Of a stretch of 64,000 nucleotides of DNA, positions 1-12,120 are shown piece after piece. The stretch's first letter is position 1. Each line of letters opens with the position of its first letter. Position numbers and translations under genes: made by a program. This DNA is from Limnoperna fortunei (lineage: Eukaryota; Mollusca; Bivalvia; Mytilida; Modiolidae), in the NCBI GenBank assembly GCA_944474755.1, contig OX104112.1, forward strand, positions 20,734,460 to 20,798,459, in the 5' to 3' direction. The notes under the pieces were generated by a model. It worked only from the letters and a program-made list of their open reading frames with translations. It was not told the DNA's origin and did not search any database.

Positions 1-2845
1 GTAAGCATTAATGATAGGGCCTCTTTGTCCGAGTAGCAATCTGCTTCATAAGCATTAATCATAGGTCCTCTATGTCCGAGTAGCAATCTGCTTTGTAATC
101 ATTAATGATAGGGCCTCCTTGTCCGAGTAGCAATCTGCTTTGTAAGCATTAATGAAAGGGCCTGTTTGTCCGAGTAGCAATCTGCTTCGTAAGCATTAAT
201 GATAGGGCCTCTTTGTCCAAATAGCAATCTGCTTCGTATGCATTAATGTTAGGGCCTTTATGTCCAAGTAACAATCTGCTTCATATGCATTAATCATAGG
301 TCCTCTATGTCCGAGTAGCAATCTGCTTCGTAATCATTAATGATAGGGCCTCTATGTCTGAGTAGCAATCTGCTTCCTAAGCATTAATGTTAGGGCCTCT
401 TTGTCCGAGTAGCAATCTGCTTCCTAAGCATTAATGTTAAGGCCTCTTTGTCCGAGTAGCAATCTGCTTCGTATGCATTAATGTTAGGGCCTCTTTGTCC
501 GAGTAGCAATCTGCTTCCTAAGCATTAATGTTAGGGCCTCTTTGTCCGAGTAGCAATCTGCTTCCTAAGCATTAATGTTAAGGCCTCTTTGTCCGAGTAG
601 CAATCTGCTTCGTATGGATTAATGATAGAGCCTCTTTGTCCGAGCAGCAATCTGCTTCGTAAGCATTAATGATAGGGCCTCTAGGTCAGTGTAGCAATCT
701 GCTTCGTAAGCATTAATCATAGGTCCTCTATGTCCAAGTAGCAATCTGCTTCGTAAGCATTAATGATAGGGCCTCTTTGTCCGAGCAGCAATCTGCTTCG
801 TAAGCATTAATGATAGGGCCTCTTTGTCCGAGTAGCAATCTGCTTTGTATGCATTAATGATAGGGCCTCTTTGTCCAAATAGCAATCTGCTTCGTATGCA
901 TTAATGTTAGGGCCTTTATGTCCAAGTAACAATCTGCTTCATATGCATTAATCATAGGTCCTCTATGTCCGAGTAGCAATCTGCTTCGTAATCATTAATG
1001 ATAGGGCCTCTATGTCTGAGTAGCAATCTGCTTCCTAAGCATTAATGTTAGGGCCTCTTTGTCCGAGTAGCAATCTGCTTCCTAAGCATTAATGTTAAGA
1101 CCTCTTTGTCCGAGTAGCAATCTGCTTCGTATGCATTAATGTTAGGGCCTCTTTGTCCGAGTAGCAATCTGCTTCCTAAGCATTAATGTTAGGGCCTCTT
1201 TGTCCGAGTAGCAATCTGCTTCCTAAGCATTAATGATAGGGCCTCTTTGTCCGAGCAGCAATCTGCTTCGTAAGCATTAATGATAGGGCCTCTTTGTCCG
1301 AGTAGCAATCTGCTTCGTAATCATTAATGATAGGGCCTCTATGTCTGAGTAGCAATCTGCTTCCTAAGCATTAATGTTAGGGCCTCTTTGTCCGAGTAGC
1401 AATCTGCTTCCTAAGCATTAATGTTAAGGCCTCTTTGTCCGAGTAGCAATCTGCTTCGTATGCATTAATGTTAGGGCCTCTTTGTCCGAGTAGCAATCTG
1501 CTTCCTAAGCATTAATGTTAGGGCCTCTTTGTCCGAGTAGCAATCTGCTTCCTAAGCATTAATGTTAAGGCCTCTTTGTCCGAGTAGCAATCTGCTTCGT
1601 ATGGATTAATGATAGGGCCTCTTTGTCCGAGTAGCAATCTGCTTCGTAATCATTAATGATAGGGCCTCTTTGTCCGAGTAGCAATCTGCTTTGTATGCAT
1701 TAATGACAGGGCCTCTATGTCCGAGTAGCAATCTGCTTCGTAAGCATTAATGATAGGGCCTCTATGTCCGAGTAGCAATCTGCTTCATAAGCATTAATTA
1801 TAGGGCCTCGGTATCCGAGTAGCAATCTGCTTCGTATGCATTAATGATAGGGCCTCTATGTCAGAGTTGCAATCTGCTTTGTATGCATTAATGACAGGGC
1901 CTCTTTGTCCCAGTAGCAATCTGCTTTGTATGCATTAATGTTAGGGCCTCTTTGTCCGAGTAGCAATCTGCTTTGTATGGATTAATGATAGAGCCTCTTT
2001 GTCCGAGCATCAATCTGCTTCGTAAGCATTAATGATAGGGCCTCTATGTCAGAGTTGCAATCTGCTTTGTATGCATTAATGACAGGGCCTCTTTGTCCCA
2101 GTAGCAATCTGCTTTGTATGCATTAATGATTAGGCCTCTTTGAGTAGCAATATGCTTCGTAAGCAGTAATGATAGGGCCTCTTTGGCTGAGTAGCAATCT
2201 GCTTCGTAAGCATTAATGATAGGGCCTCTATGTTTAAGTAGCAATCTGCATCGTAAGCATTAATGATAGGGCCTCTTTGTCCGAGTAGCAATCTGCTTAA
2301 ATATACATTAAAGATAGGGCCTCTTTGTCTGAGTAGCAATCTGCTTCGTAGGCATTAATGATAGGGCCTCTATGTCCTAATAGCAATCTGCTTCATAAGC
2401 ATTAATGATAGGGCCTCTTTGTCCGAGTAGCAATCTGTTTATATGCATTAATGATAGGGCCTCTTTGTCCGAGTAGCTATCTGCTTATATATACATTAAT
2501 CATAGAGCCTCTTTATCCGAGTAGCAATCTGCTTGGTATGAATTAATGATAGGGCTTTTGTATCCGAGTAGCAATCTGCCTCGTAAGCATTTATGATAGG
2601 GCCTCTTTGTCTGAGTAGCAATCTGCTTCGTATGCATTAATGATAGGGCCTCTTTGTCTGAGTAGCATTAACGTTAGGGCCTCTTTGTCGGAGTAGCAAT
2701 CTGCTTATATATACATTAATGATAGGGCCTCTTTTTCCGAGTAGCAATCTGCTTCGTCTGCATTAATGTTAGGGCCTCTTTGTCCAAGTAGCAATCTGCT
2801 TCCTATCCATAATGATAGGGCCTCTATGTCCGAGTTGTCTACGTA
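1..2845 (+). repeat. 47-bp satellite array with 658-bp higher-order repeat
   Basis: About 60 tandem copies of a 47-bp unit, each containing AGGGCCTCTTTGTCCGAGTA followed by GCAATCTGCTTC and then GTAAGCATTAATGAT. The window starts inside the array. Distinctive variant blocks recur: the variant AGGGCCTTTATGTCCAAGTA is at 251 and again at 909, exactly 658 bp or 14 units apart, and the following run of variants repeats too, so there is a higher-order structure. Copies become more divergent towards the right edge (2130-2845), as expected for a satellite margin. No coding potential is claimed. Confidence 0.95.
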
Positions 2846-3547
2846 GCTGTCTTCTATAAATATGTTGAGAGAAGGGCATCTATTTTGGAGTGAAAACAGG
2901 TTTTATATTCATGTTACAAGTTTTTCTATACAAAGCAAACAGTATGACACACTCCACCCATATGCTAAAGTTATTCAATTTATCCCACAGTACTATCCTG
3001 TTTTTTAGTACAAATTACTCTTAATACTTTGAATGTAAACGTTAATTAATGCGCTTAACAATTTAACACTGTTTAATGGAAACATATTTTTTTATTAAAA
3101 AAAAAATTTTTCAAACCAAGCAAACAGTAAGAATATACGCCTATCTATATTCTATACTGGATGAATTCAGCTCATATCATTATTTAGTACAGACTGCCAC
3201 ATTAAATTAATACTTGAAATGTTCATTTCAAATCTGATGTTTATTTCCAATTTAAGAATAATTGTTTACAATGATTAACGTAAATCGACATTAAGTCATC
3301 AGTTCTTGAATTAATTGTATCGTTTTAACTAGATGACGACATTTAGGCATACACTTTTGTATTACAAAACACGATAAAAACATTTGTCATCCAAATGACA
3401 CATCATTCAGAATTCTTAGTATTTATCTTATATGATTTAAGAAACGAAAATAGACAGAAGGTTGTTCTGACGGCTCCAAGACATCACTGTCTGAAAGTCA
3501 TCATCTAGTCGGATGTAATGTCGTCAACTTATTTTATCATACCTCAG
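2846..3547. other. AT-rich intergenic DNA, no feature seen
   Basis: Nothing recognisable; scattered poly(A/T) tracts and no conserved-looking reading frame. Confidence 0.5.
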
Positions 3548-3650
3548 TACACCCTGCCTGCAGTGAGACCCGAAACCAAAACCACAGTGTTGACTGGCCG
3601 AGTCAATAGTTTTGACCAACTCCCTTAACCACTCACCCACCAATGCCTGT
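3548..3650 (-). repeat. degenerate tRNA-headed SINE relic (SINE-A)
   Basis: Read on the minus strand this aligns with the tRNA-like head of the intact SINE-A copies at 7404-7660 and 63633-63907: a decayed box A region, the CAACACTG stretch and a damaged box B (GGTTTCGGGTC instead of GGTTCGATTC). The SINE body is missing. Confidence 0.6.
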
Positions 3651-4749
3651 CATGGGATATAAACACTATACAAGATTGCTATAGAATAGATACGTTAAAC
3701 TTTTCACCAATCCACACAAAATTGACTAGGAAGGGCAGATTGACTGATATGGGTGTCATGTTCGCTTAAAACATGTTGTAACTTATATTTCATATCAAAT
3801 CAACATGATGACCTAATGCAGAATTTATTCTTATGTTAATAAATGCCAGAACCTGAGGGGCGATAGTGCCCTCAAGTCGTAAATCACTTTCAATGCCTTT
3901 TACATCAATAAATAAACACGATAGAGTGGAAATAACCGTGTGATCATTACATATAACACTTATTATGGTACATATCAATGGATTAATTCCCTTTGCTCGA
4001 TTGGTGCCTACGTGCATATTGCCAGTGCATGGTATTATCAAAATAAATCATCTAGGAGAGAACAAAGACATAGTTTTCCTGGTCTTATGAACAAACACTA
4101 GAATCTTATAACAAGATTATTTCACAATTAGTGCTAGGAATTACTTTTAGGGGAAAATGGTTCACCTTTAAAATGGACCCTCTCCTAACTTTGTCTGACG
4201 AAGCAATAAACGAGAAATCTTGCGATAAAGAAATCTGACGACTTTAAGACTGTGATGACCTAATGTCGATTTACCTAAGACAATAACTAGTAATTATTGC
4301 ATCACCACACATAGTTTTAACACTGGCAATTACTCTTAGTGCAGTTATAAATTCTCATCATCTATACTATACCTTGCACACTCTGCTGGACAGGTTTACT
4401 TTCGCTACATTTGTCTTCAGTAATAATTTTTTTTTCAAACTAAGGTTAAAACCTATAAAAAGGATACTATATCTTTTAAACATAATTCTGCTAACCAATA
4501 TAGTGGTCCCACCTCTAGTGTTTTTTTCAGGACTTGAACACCATACCTATACAAAGCAGGGTATAGATACAAGCATACACATTTTTGTTTTGTGAACAAA
4601 AAATCAATATTATACCAACATACTTATAACACTTAACTACAAATATATACTATACTCACAATATTTTTTTTTAATATATAGAAAACTGGATGCAATGTCT
4701 ACAGTTGGAAAGCCACTGTCAAAATCAAAGATAGTCAGATTTGTTGAAG
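3651..4749. other. AT-rich intergenic DNA, no feature seen
   Basis: No gene or repeat recognised. The open frames here are short, compositionally AT-driven and show no domain. Confidence 0.5.
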
Positions 4750-4900
4750 TGATCTAAGTCTTGGTCTGTTCTATATGTTTAAATGGTCTGTGTGTCCAAC
4801 TGGTCTTGTCAGCGGACTGCTATATATCGATTATTGGCAGGGTCTGTGTCCCAGTGGTCTAGGTAGCTGTCTGTTATATATGTTTTATGGTCAGTTGCAA
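4750..4900 (+). repeat. two tRNA-like box-A repeats related to the 47-bp satellite
   Basis: Two units of roughly 65 bp. The first has GGTCTGTGTGTCCAACTGGTC; the second has GGTCTGTGTCCCAGTGGTCT followed by AGGTAGCTGTCTGTTATATA. Both resemble the last satellite unit at 2816-2865 (CTCTATGTCCGAGTTGTCTA then CGTAGCTGTCTTCTATA) and a Leu/Ser-type tRNA box A. Confidence 0.45.
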
Positions 4901-5594
4901 TGAATTCATCAGATTTTGAAAATAATCTTTTGATAACATGCTTCACTTGTAAATTGTGCCAATTGCAATGAATTTGTCAGATTGTGAATTGTATTATATA
5001 AAAAATCTGGGTAAAATCTTTGGCTTTGGGTTATGATTTCCATGGTGTTATGATCATTTGATACATTAAATTGGCAGAAAATACAATTGAAATAAATATA
5101 AAGATGTGTGATTTGGGTAACATGTTTAATAAAATTGTGCAGGCAGATTCAATTGCCTATTTCATGTTCCATTTTAGGATTTTGTGTCAGTAATAAGTCA
5201 AACATTCTATTTTTGATTTGTTCAGTTTTTCAATCATGTTTTATGTAGCAGAAAAAAGATCAGTGTGTTTTTAAGAGAATAAATTTTAAAAACTAGATAA
5301 AAACAATGAGACAATTGTCACCTATTATCCCATATACATTGTTGTTTACAATTTCTCATGATTGTTACCTGCATAGTATTATGATTTTAAGATGTGTTTT
5401 AAACTTTGTGGAGAACAATGGTGTTGCATAAAAAGGTCTAAATATGCAGGTACTTTGTCATTTCTGACGAAACACATTTCTCATCATTGTTTATTAATTG
5501 TTTAGATCACAGGTATAATCCCGTCAGTCTGGGGCATTGACTGAGTCCTCAGATCATTAGATCACTGAAGTAATCTTGTATATAGTCATGTTGA
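4901..5594. other. AT-rich intergenic DNA, no feature seen
   Basis: No gene or repeat family recognised. Confidence 0.45.
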
Positions 5595-5897
5595 TCACCA
5601 TACGTCCAAGATTTTCGGGTCGTCATACCCTGACGGGTGGGCTACACAAATGAATGTCATCCACAACGCGTTCAGCTCATTTAACTCTGTTGACAAACGT
5701 ATTATTTCTTGGTGGAGTTCTTCATTTTGGCTTTCTTGTGATGTTATGGAAGTAACGTTTTGACACATTTCCCGTTGCTTCATTTCCCATATACCAGTTC
5801 TTCCCCCATGTTGGATCATCTCACATGTTTTCAGACTTTTTGCCTTTTGATGTACCAAAGATGTAAGTTTTATCGATAGTTCTTGTATACGTTGCAT
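5595..5897 (-). CDS. hypothetical 100-residue frame with coiled-coil character (doubtful)
   Basis: This reading frame is not recognised. It is rich in Gln, Glu, Ser and Leu and looks helical: residues 1-20 (IQELSIKLTSLVHQKAK) and 55-80 (NEELHQEIIRLSTELNELNA) have hydrophobic residues spaced as in a short coiled coil. An in-frame stop lies four codons upstream of the ATG and no clear splice sites frame it, so it could be an isolated exon, a retroelement fragment or chance. Composition is less AT-biased than the flanking DNA, which is the only positive sign besides the heptad-like spacing. There is no neighbour that would suggest a role. Confidence 0.22.
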   Translation of the reverse strand: MQRIQELSIKLTSLVHQKAKSLKTCEMIQHGGRTGIWEMKQREMCQNVTSITSQESQNEELHQEIIRLSTELNELNALWMTFICVAHPSGYDDPKILDVW

Positions 5898-5999
5898 GAA
5901 TTGTGCTTATTTTGTTTCATAATCGACATGCAGAATTCCAGTCAGGTTTTGCATTTGTTATTGTTAGTTTACGTCAGAAAATCATTTAGTACTTAATTT

Positions 6000-6465
6000 T
6001 TTTCCTCTCTTTTTGCCTTTTGTTATGTTGCCCCACCCCACCCCCCCCCTCCCTCCTTTTTTGTTCCATTGTAAACCTCCCCTTGCCAACTTTTATACAA
6101 GTACAGTACCACTGCCACATATTATGCATTTACAACCAAATCGTGTGTCTAATGTACAGACCAGTTGTAACTAATCTTATGCACACACTATCGTGGTTAT
6201 AGCTTATAGTATTACTTCTTGTGAGAATTGTATGATCTACTCATCTTTACTTATTTGAGAATGTTTTCTACATTAGCTTTCATTGAACAGATCGTTTTAG
6301 GATTTGTATTGAGCTTGTCACCTTTTGATATGTTTTATTTGCTGTCATGTAACTGTACTTTATCATCATTTGTGTACCTTTGTCTTATGATTGTATTTTT
6401 GTTCTTTTAGTTTTTCACCCTCTCTGGGGGTCTGATACTGAATAAAGATTCTACCAACTAAACAT
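6000..6465 (+). mobile_element. possible LINE 3' UTR with poly(A) signal
   Basis: T- and C-rich sequence ending in GGGGTCTGATACTGAATAAA then GATTCTACC. The AATAAA box at about 6440 followed by a short pyrimidine-containing tail resembles 3' ends of molluscan non-LTR retrotransposons as I know them. No reverse transcriptase frame precedes it, so at most this is a 5'-truncated copy. Confidence 0.35.
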
Positions 6466-7002
6466 CTTGATATAGTACAATTCTAACTCTGTTGTCATCT
6501 GGAAGTAACAATACCACAAATAAAAAACTGTTAAGTGCTTGATGACACTAACACCAAAGAGTTTTTTTTTCCTGAGAAGTGATGTAATAAGTGAAAAGCT
6601 GTTAAGGAGAGGTAACTAAAGTTCAGTGTAACATAATGATATGTATCGATTAACTGATCTCCTGTGTAATTTGCATGTTTTAATACAATTTAGATTGTCT
6701 TTTCCATTTTAGTTGAGAAAAATACAAATTTCAGTTTTTTTTTTTAAAGCACCACAACATTTGTCCTTTTTTTGACACTACAAATTGGTGACCTCACCAG
6801 ATAGAAAGATACAATTGTTCATTTTTAATGAAGGATAAGAAGCAGGTGTTTATAAGGGTGAGCATATCCTGCTTCACTGGTGACAACAACAATTGTGTAA
6901 GTAATGGTGAAAATAGCTGAGAAGTCACAAACAATAGGAAATACATCAACATTTACCCATGTTTTCCCATGTTGCAGTTGATAGATGTAATGGCATTACA
7001 TG
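6466..7002. other. AT-rich intergenic DNA, no feature seen
   Basis: No gene or repeat recognised before the SINE target site. Confidence 0.45.
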
Positions 7003-7247
7003 TACTAGATAATCCAGGGGGCCTCAGTGGCCGAGTGGTCAAGGTAGTTTGTCTACTATTGATCACGTGGTCTGTCAACACTGAAATTGCCGGTTCGATT
7101 CCCACTGCAGGCCAGTTTTCCTACCGCAGGTCAGGTGTTTTCTCCGGGTACTCCAGCTTCCTCCCCTAATAAAAACTGGACGCCATGATATAGCTGAAAA
7201 ATTGCTGAAAGTGGCGTTAAACAAACAAAAAATACTAGATAATCCAG
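7003..7247 (+). mobile_element. SINE-A copy 1 with 15-bp target-site duplication
   Basis: The tRNA-like head has box A (TGGCCGAGTGGTCAAGG) and box B (GGTTCGATTCC), followed by a body ending CTGAAAGTGGCGTTAAAC and an ACAAACAAAAAA tail. The perfect duplication TACTAGATAATCCAG lies at 7003-7017 and 7233-7247, so the element is 7018-7232. Compared with copy 2 it lacks about 42 bp between head and body. The head is Ser/Leu-like but is not a functional tRNA gene, since no acceptor stem closes. Confidence 0.9.
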
Positions 7248-7390
7248 TTGTCTTTAATGTGTAGTGAAACAGTGGTTGGAAAAACAATAGCCAAACTAGG
7301 TGTTATTTCTCTTATTTATTTTGATTTTATTGAATTTTCAAATTCAGACATGGTATTAAGCTGCTCTAATGATATTTTACAAGACAATAG

Positions 7391-7673
7391 CATACAAATA
7401 ATGGGGGCCTAGGTGGCCCAGTGGTCAAGGTAGTTCGTCTACTATTGATCATGCAGTCTGTTAACACTGATATTGTGGGTTCGAGTCTCACTGCATGCAG
7501 GGTGTGCTCGACCCATATCTTAATTAACAAGGATTGCCAGTTTTTCAACTGAATGTCGGGGGTTTTCTCTGGTTACTCCAGCTTCCTCCTCAATAAAAAC
7601 TGGATGCCATGATATAGCAGAAACATTGCTGAAAGTGGTGTTAAACAACATTCAAACAGACATACAAAAAATG
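7391..7673 (+). mobile_element. SINE-A copy 2 with target-site duplication
   Basis: Full-length copy, element 7404-7660. Box A is mutated (GGCCCAGTGGTCAAGG); box B reads GGTTCGAGTC; the body includes CAATAAAAACTGGATGCCATG and ends GTGGTGTTAAACAACA. It is flanked by CATACAAATAATG (7391-7403) and CATACAAAAAATG (7661-7673), a 13-bp duplication with one mismatch. It lies only 170 bp from copy 1 in the same orientation but has a different target site, so the two are independent insertions. Confidence 0.88.
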
Positions 7674-8893
7674 AGTGGGAGTTTGATAGAAATATACCAC
7701 AAACTAAACCAATCCTTATTGGAAACCCTGGTAAATTTTGTAAACACAGAGGATATTATCAGACGCTGCCAAATAGCCAAGCCCCAATTCGAGAATTTTG
7801 TTATGCACCCCAAATATTTCACTATAACTGCTTGTATAAAGAATTTTTACCCTGGCATCACATTTCATTCCATAAGCTTTAGTTCTCCTTAGAAAGCATT
7901 TTTTGTCCTTCATTGCTACATATGTAGCAAACCTGCTGGCAGCCATATTATTTGTGTATATTGTTGCCAAATCACATGGTTCCAAGGAAGAGGTTACAAG
8001 TCACAAGATGATGAAATTCAAGTCATGTGGAGACAGGATGCACACAAATTTCAGGGTTGATAGAAAATCAAATGATTTCACCAAGGCATGAGCAACAATT
8101 ATAGAAGACACAGTAGCTAATGAATAAAGAGTACTTTTAACTGAGTTGAAATAGAATCATTCTAAAGAATACAACCAGATTTTCTGACTTGGTTGTCTGT
8201 GTATGGGAGTGTTATCAGAAACCATATACTAATTATAAAATATGATATCTACTAGCTAATTTGTTCTTTCCTCAAAGGTGGACTGGTACCTGACAGTTAG
8301 GGGACATCCAGAAGTGGACCAGAATTGGGCCAAGTATTGGTATCAGTATGTACCTTAAGAAGGTAGAAAAGAGTCTGCACAATAAGTGCATGAAAGGACA
8401 GCTAGGTTGTAGAACTTTGTGGAGGATGAAAAGGGTAAAAGTGATAGGGGAATGTGGGTTAGATGGTAGTATTGGATATGCAAAAATTATTAAACAAATA
8501 CAGGTATTTGACATCTCACGTTAGTACAGAATCTTAATTTCAAGTATCTATCCACAAGAGAATATTTTCAAATGTTTGGAGTCAATGAAAAACATACTAA
8601 ATGGAGATCAAAAAGTTCACTGAAATGTTTCAGTGGAGTTTTTTGTTATTTTGGGTTTTTACATGAAAAGAATTTAGCATGTTTTTATAAGTCTGATAAA
8701 TACTTTCGGGTTTGTACTAATATTAATACATCAAATTAGGGTTATTTTTGTCAGCTGCAGTGTCATTCCAAAAATAGACTAATATCTGTGGAATCCAATA
8801 AACTTGTTCACTTGCTCGTCACACGCTAGTACACATGTACTATGTCTATGTCTATGATTCACCCCGGTTAATGAAGCTATATTTATTTATATA
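7674..8893. other. intergenic DNA, no feature seen
   Basis: No supported gene. Frames at 7626-7892, 7903-8091 and 8272-8514 have no domain, and the first begins inside SINE-A copy 2. Confidence 0.45.
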
Positions 8894-9078
8894 GCGGATT
8901 TGGCCGAGGGGTCTAGACCGCTGGACATAATGCAGGCGAATTGGTGCCACAGTGTCACAACGGTGTGAGTTCGAATCCCGCTGAGGGAAAGCAAAAATTT
9001 GACAGTGTTAAAAATCTAATTCAAACAGTGTTGGGCTTAATTTGTAGACGTATATATATATAAATATATATATATATA
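8894..9078 (+). mobile_element. SINE-L copy, leucine-tRNA-like head
   Basis: Begins GCGGATTTGGCCGAGGGGTC (box A) and has box B GAGTTCGAATCCC about 60 bp later, with a long variable-arm-like insert between them as in tRNA-Leu or tRNA-Ser. A short body (AAATTTGACAGTG to GTTGGGCTTAATTTG) runs into a TATATA-rich tail. A second SINE family, distinct from SINE-A. Confidence 0.8.
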
Positions 9079-10194
9079 ATATTATTATTCATTCATTCTT
9101 TTACAGAAAAGGGGAAAAAGTGTTGCACTAAGCTTTTCCTGAATGTTTTATTTTATGAGATGTGTTGCCAGTGAATAGTAACTTCAGAAAGGAGAACCTA
9201 ATAAATGTCCTAATTAAGGCAGGAAGGACGTCCTTACTTGTCTGGAGACTTTGGACTACAGAATCCATTTATAGGGATCTGCCGTCTACTTTACAGATAC
9301 AGGTAAATAAATAATATATTGATAATGCAATACTATTATTTGTCAGAATTATTTTTTATTCTTTGGTACCTGATATTAACAGAAGTTTAAATTTCTTACT
9401 GTACAAACCAGCAGAAATTTGATTTGAAACTCATACTGAATTCCAGGTCAGGCCATATGTAAAAATGGTGTGCTGTTTCTCAACTGATGCTATAAAAATA
9501 CTTTATTAGAGTTTATATATTTTTTACTACAATCAAATGGGACTGGGGGTCTTTATACAGTGGTCTTGATGTTAGTTGTTTACTGTGGTTTTATTATGTC
9601 TCCCCCATTTTAGAGACAAAACCCACAAACGTTTTAGATGGCAAGGAAGTACTAGTAGTATATTCCTGGATGTTTAATATACCTTTAAAGTCCTAACATC
9701 GTATGTTAAAACCAAATGTATGTTTTCAGTAAATGAGTTTGTTTTGTTTCAAAATGTTATACAAAATATTTAAGCAGCGTTCAGGTGTTTTGGTTGATAA
9801 AGATGTAACAAGTATTACAAACATATATATATATTATTCTAACAAAATCATGTAAAAATGTGTACTTTGTGAATCAAACTGTTAACTACAGGTTGTGTAT
9901 TTTACATGTATTTTCTACAGACAAGTGATAACCAAATTTATATATACAACAAAGTGGATTTTTTCCACAATCCACAAAAAATGACTTCCAAGAAGCCACA
10001 GTAATTTTGTCAGCGATTATTTTGTATTATGTACTGTTTGTTAATTTTTATGTTGCCTACAATGAATCTCACTAAAGGTTAGATATATATTTTTGTAAGC
10101 TTAAGGTAAGGTCCATCAAGTAAGCTTAAGCTGTAGGTTCATCAATTTTTACCCATTAGTAGCTTATGACCTCATTTCATGGTACAATGGCTAG
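9079..10194. other. AT-rich intergenic DNA, no feature seen
   Basis: No gene or repeat family recognised; TA-rich runs occur near 9079 and 9820. Confidence 0.45.
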
Positions 10195-10420
10195 TTTTAC
10201 GCTTTTTGATTATGTCATTTCCTCAGTTACCATACGTGGTAGGATATATAGGTTGCTGGTGAACAGCAAATGACTGTCTGGTAGGTGTCACCTGATCTTG
10301 ACTTCTGTTTCCCATTCAATTGACTGTATTAGGTCATATCCTCATTACCCATGACAACAGTTGGTATATGTAGGTTGCTCATCAATGCACGAAATCTAGT
10401 ATGTTATGACGTGACTTGTC
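10195..10420 (-). mobile_element. family B Helentron-like element, core fragment
   Basis: Reverse-orientation remnant of the 146-bp core found in the complete element at 12892-13876: GACTGTCTGGTAGGTGTCAC followed by CTGATCTTGAC, with TATATAGGTTGCTGGTGA before it, then a second, weaker copy. No terminus is preserved. Confidence 0.7.
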
Positions 10421-11383
10421 TTTACTCTTGGCAGATTGAGCCATATATGTGTATACTTATTTAAAATAAACTTATTAGCGAGCATCGCAGATGCGAGCTA
10501 TACGGTTACATGCAGGTGTGTAAAAAAAGTCATGTGATCCATATGAACAAATCATTTTCAGATGGTAGCAGAGCTATCCGAAGAAAATATTGTAGACAAA
10601 CGAAAAAATATATAATTTAAAAGTAGACAAAAATAATTTTGACATCGATAAAATTAAAGTGTTTATTTTTTAAATTACTACAAAAATGCCAGACAAATTT
10701 TTCTCAATCTGAAACGCTGTATTTGAAATTGAGTTTGTGATGTCACCAACACATTAGATACGATGTCACATCATCAATGGAATGTAGAGTCACTGTTAGG
10801 GGGCTCTGAAGTAACGACATGAACAATGTGCGATACTAGCATTAAGGCTGTGCCTACATTCATATTATTTGCTTACAATGTGCTGATAAATTGCAGAAGA
10901 AAATTTGTATAGGTGTTTGATTGGATAGTAAGGTTCATAAAATTATTACAATTAAAAAGATTAATCAGTATTGCTTGAAACTATTCAGTATTTGAGATGA
11001 TATATGGAAAACTGAGAATTCCAAATTAAACAAGTGAATAAAAATTCTGTTGATTTCATTTAGTGCTGTTTTTGAAAGCTTCTGTAACAGACATTTTTGC
11101 AGCACAACATAACACTTTACATTTTATTAAAAAGAAGTTTAAAATTTTAGGAATGATAAAATTTAAGACATAAGGTTTTTATTTCTACGGGTACCATTTT
11201 TGAAAAGCATTGTAAAAAATTGTACTTTTGTAATCTATACAGAGACTTATGTTCACATGCACTCATTTGTTTGCTGAAAAATGTTATTCTGATCTCAAAC
11301 AGATGAATTTGATCAACAAGGAAAGCTTTTGGCATAACATTATATAGTCAGTCTATAGAGAAACAAATAGAAAAAAACATGTT
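10421..11383. other. AT-rich intergenic DNA with one GC-rich hairpin
   Basis: Mostly featureless. At 10477-10501 TTAGCGAGCATCGCAGATGC then GAGCTATACGG forms a GCATC/GATGC stem and may be the end of a further element. Short AT-driven frames (for example 11147-11335, minus) are not supported as genes. Confidence 0.4.
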
Positions 11384-11615
11384 ACACCCCCTAAAACGTA
11401 AAATGATCCTGTACGAATGTTAAACGGACAAACCAAAAACGACATACGAACAGACGAAGAACAAATGAACGCTCTTATCGTTCAGACGAACCATGTAAAA
11501 ATTAACCAATCAGAGGTAAGCTATACGCTTCAATCGTTCGTATGTGAGAAAACAAATGGAGACGCCTCTATCGTGCTTTGTAAAAATCAAGAAACATTCG
11601 ATCATTTTAAATAAA
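11384..11615 (+). repeat. unclassified repeat starting ACACCCCCT, copy 1
   Basis: Begins ACACCCCCTAAAACGTAAAA and continues with ACGAACAGACGAA-like motifs. The same terminus occurs inverted at 16665-16684 (TTTTACGTTTCAGGGGGTGT), next to similar ACGAACG-rich sequence. The 65-residue frame at 11417-11614 lies within it but has no recognisable domain. Confidence 0.5.
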
Positions 11616-12120
11616 ATCTTGAGAATCAAGCTGGTTTATAGTAAACAAATAAAAAATTGAAAAGGAATAAATAATAAATAATTATACTTTATTTTCATTA
11701 AATCATCATTTAAATGATTTGTGACAGCTCAAACAGGTAATACACACAAAAAAAAAACGTGACAACATAACAAGCCTACAAGAAAATGTGTGGGGTTGAA
11801 TATTTTTATCTTAAAAAATATTTATGTTCTGGATTTGGGCTAAACATGGAAATGTTTAATAATGGACCTATAAATTTTATTATCAGTGTAAAAAGAAACA
11901 AGCTTAATCGTCCATTTTATTTTGATTACAGTAATTATTACACATTCCAGAGGAAGCTTTTATAATTAATCTTTATTGCATATAATGAAATGTACTAATC
12001 CTACTGTATATTTATTATGTTAAACCGTATAGTTTCATAAATTTAGGGGTAATTTATTATAAAAATTATATATATTTAGAAAATGTTCATCAAGGTGGTG
12101 TTCAAATAACACAGTCATTT
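11616..12120. other. AT-rich intergenic DNA, no feature seen
   Basis: Very AT-rich; no gene or repeat recognised. Confidence 0.45.

Noticed and set aside
1..2845. CRISPR-like array of short regular repeats
   Set aside because: Units are contiguous without unique spacers, the 47-bp unit itself varies, and the surrounding DNA is eukaryotic.
7018..7110. tRNA gene (Leu/Ser-like boxes A and B)
   Set aside because: The head belongs to a SINE with body, tail and target duplication; the acceptor stem does not close. The same applies at 7404, 8894, 53311 and 63633.
7626..7985. Overlapping frames on both strands (88 and 89 residues)
   Set aside because: The plus frame begins in SINE-A tail sequence; neither frame has a domain, and each is the complement of the other.
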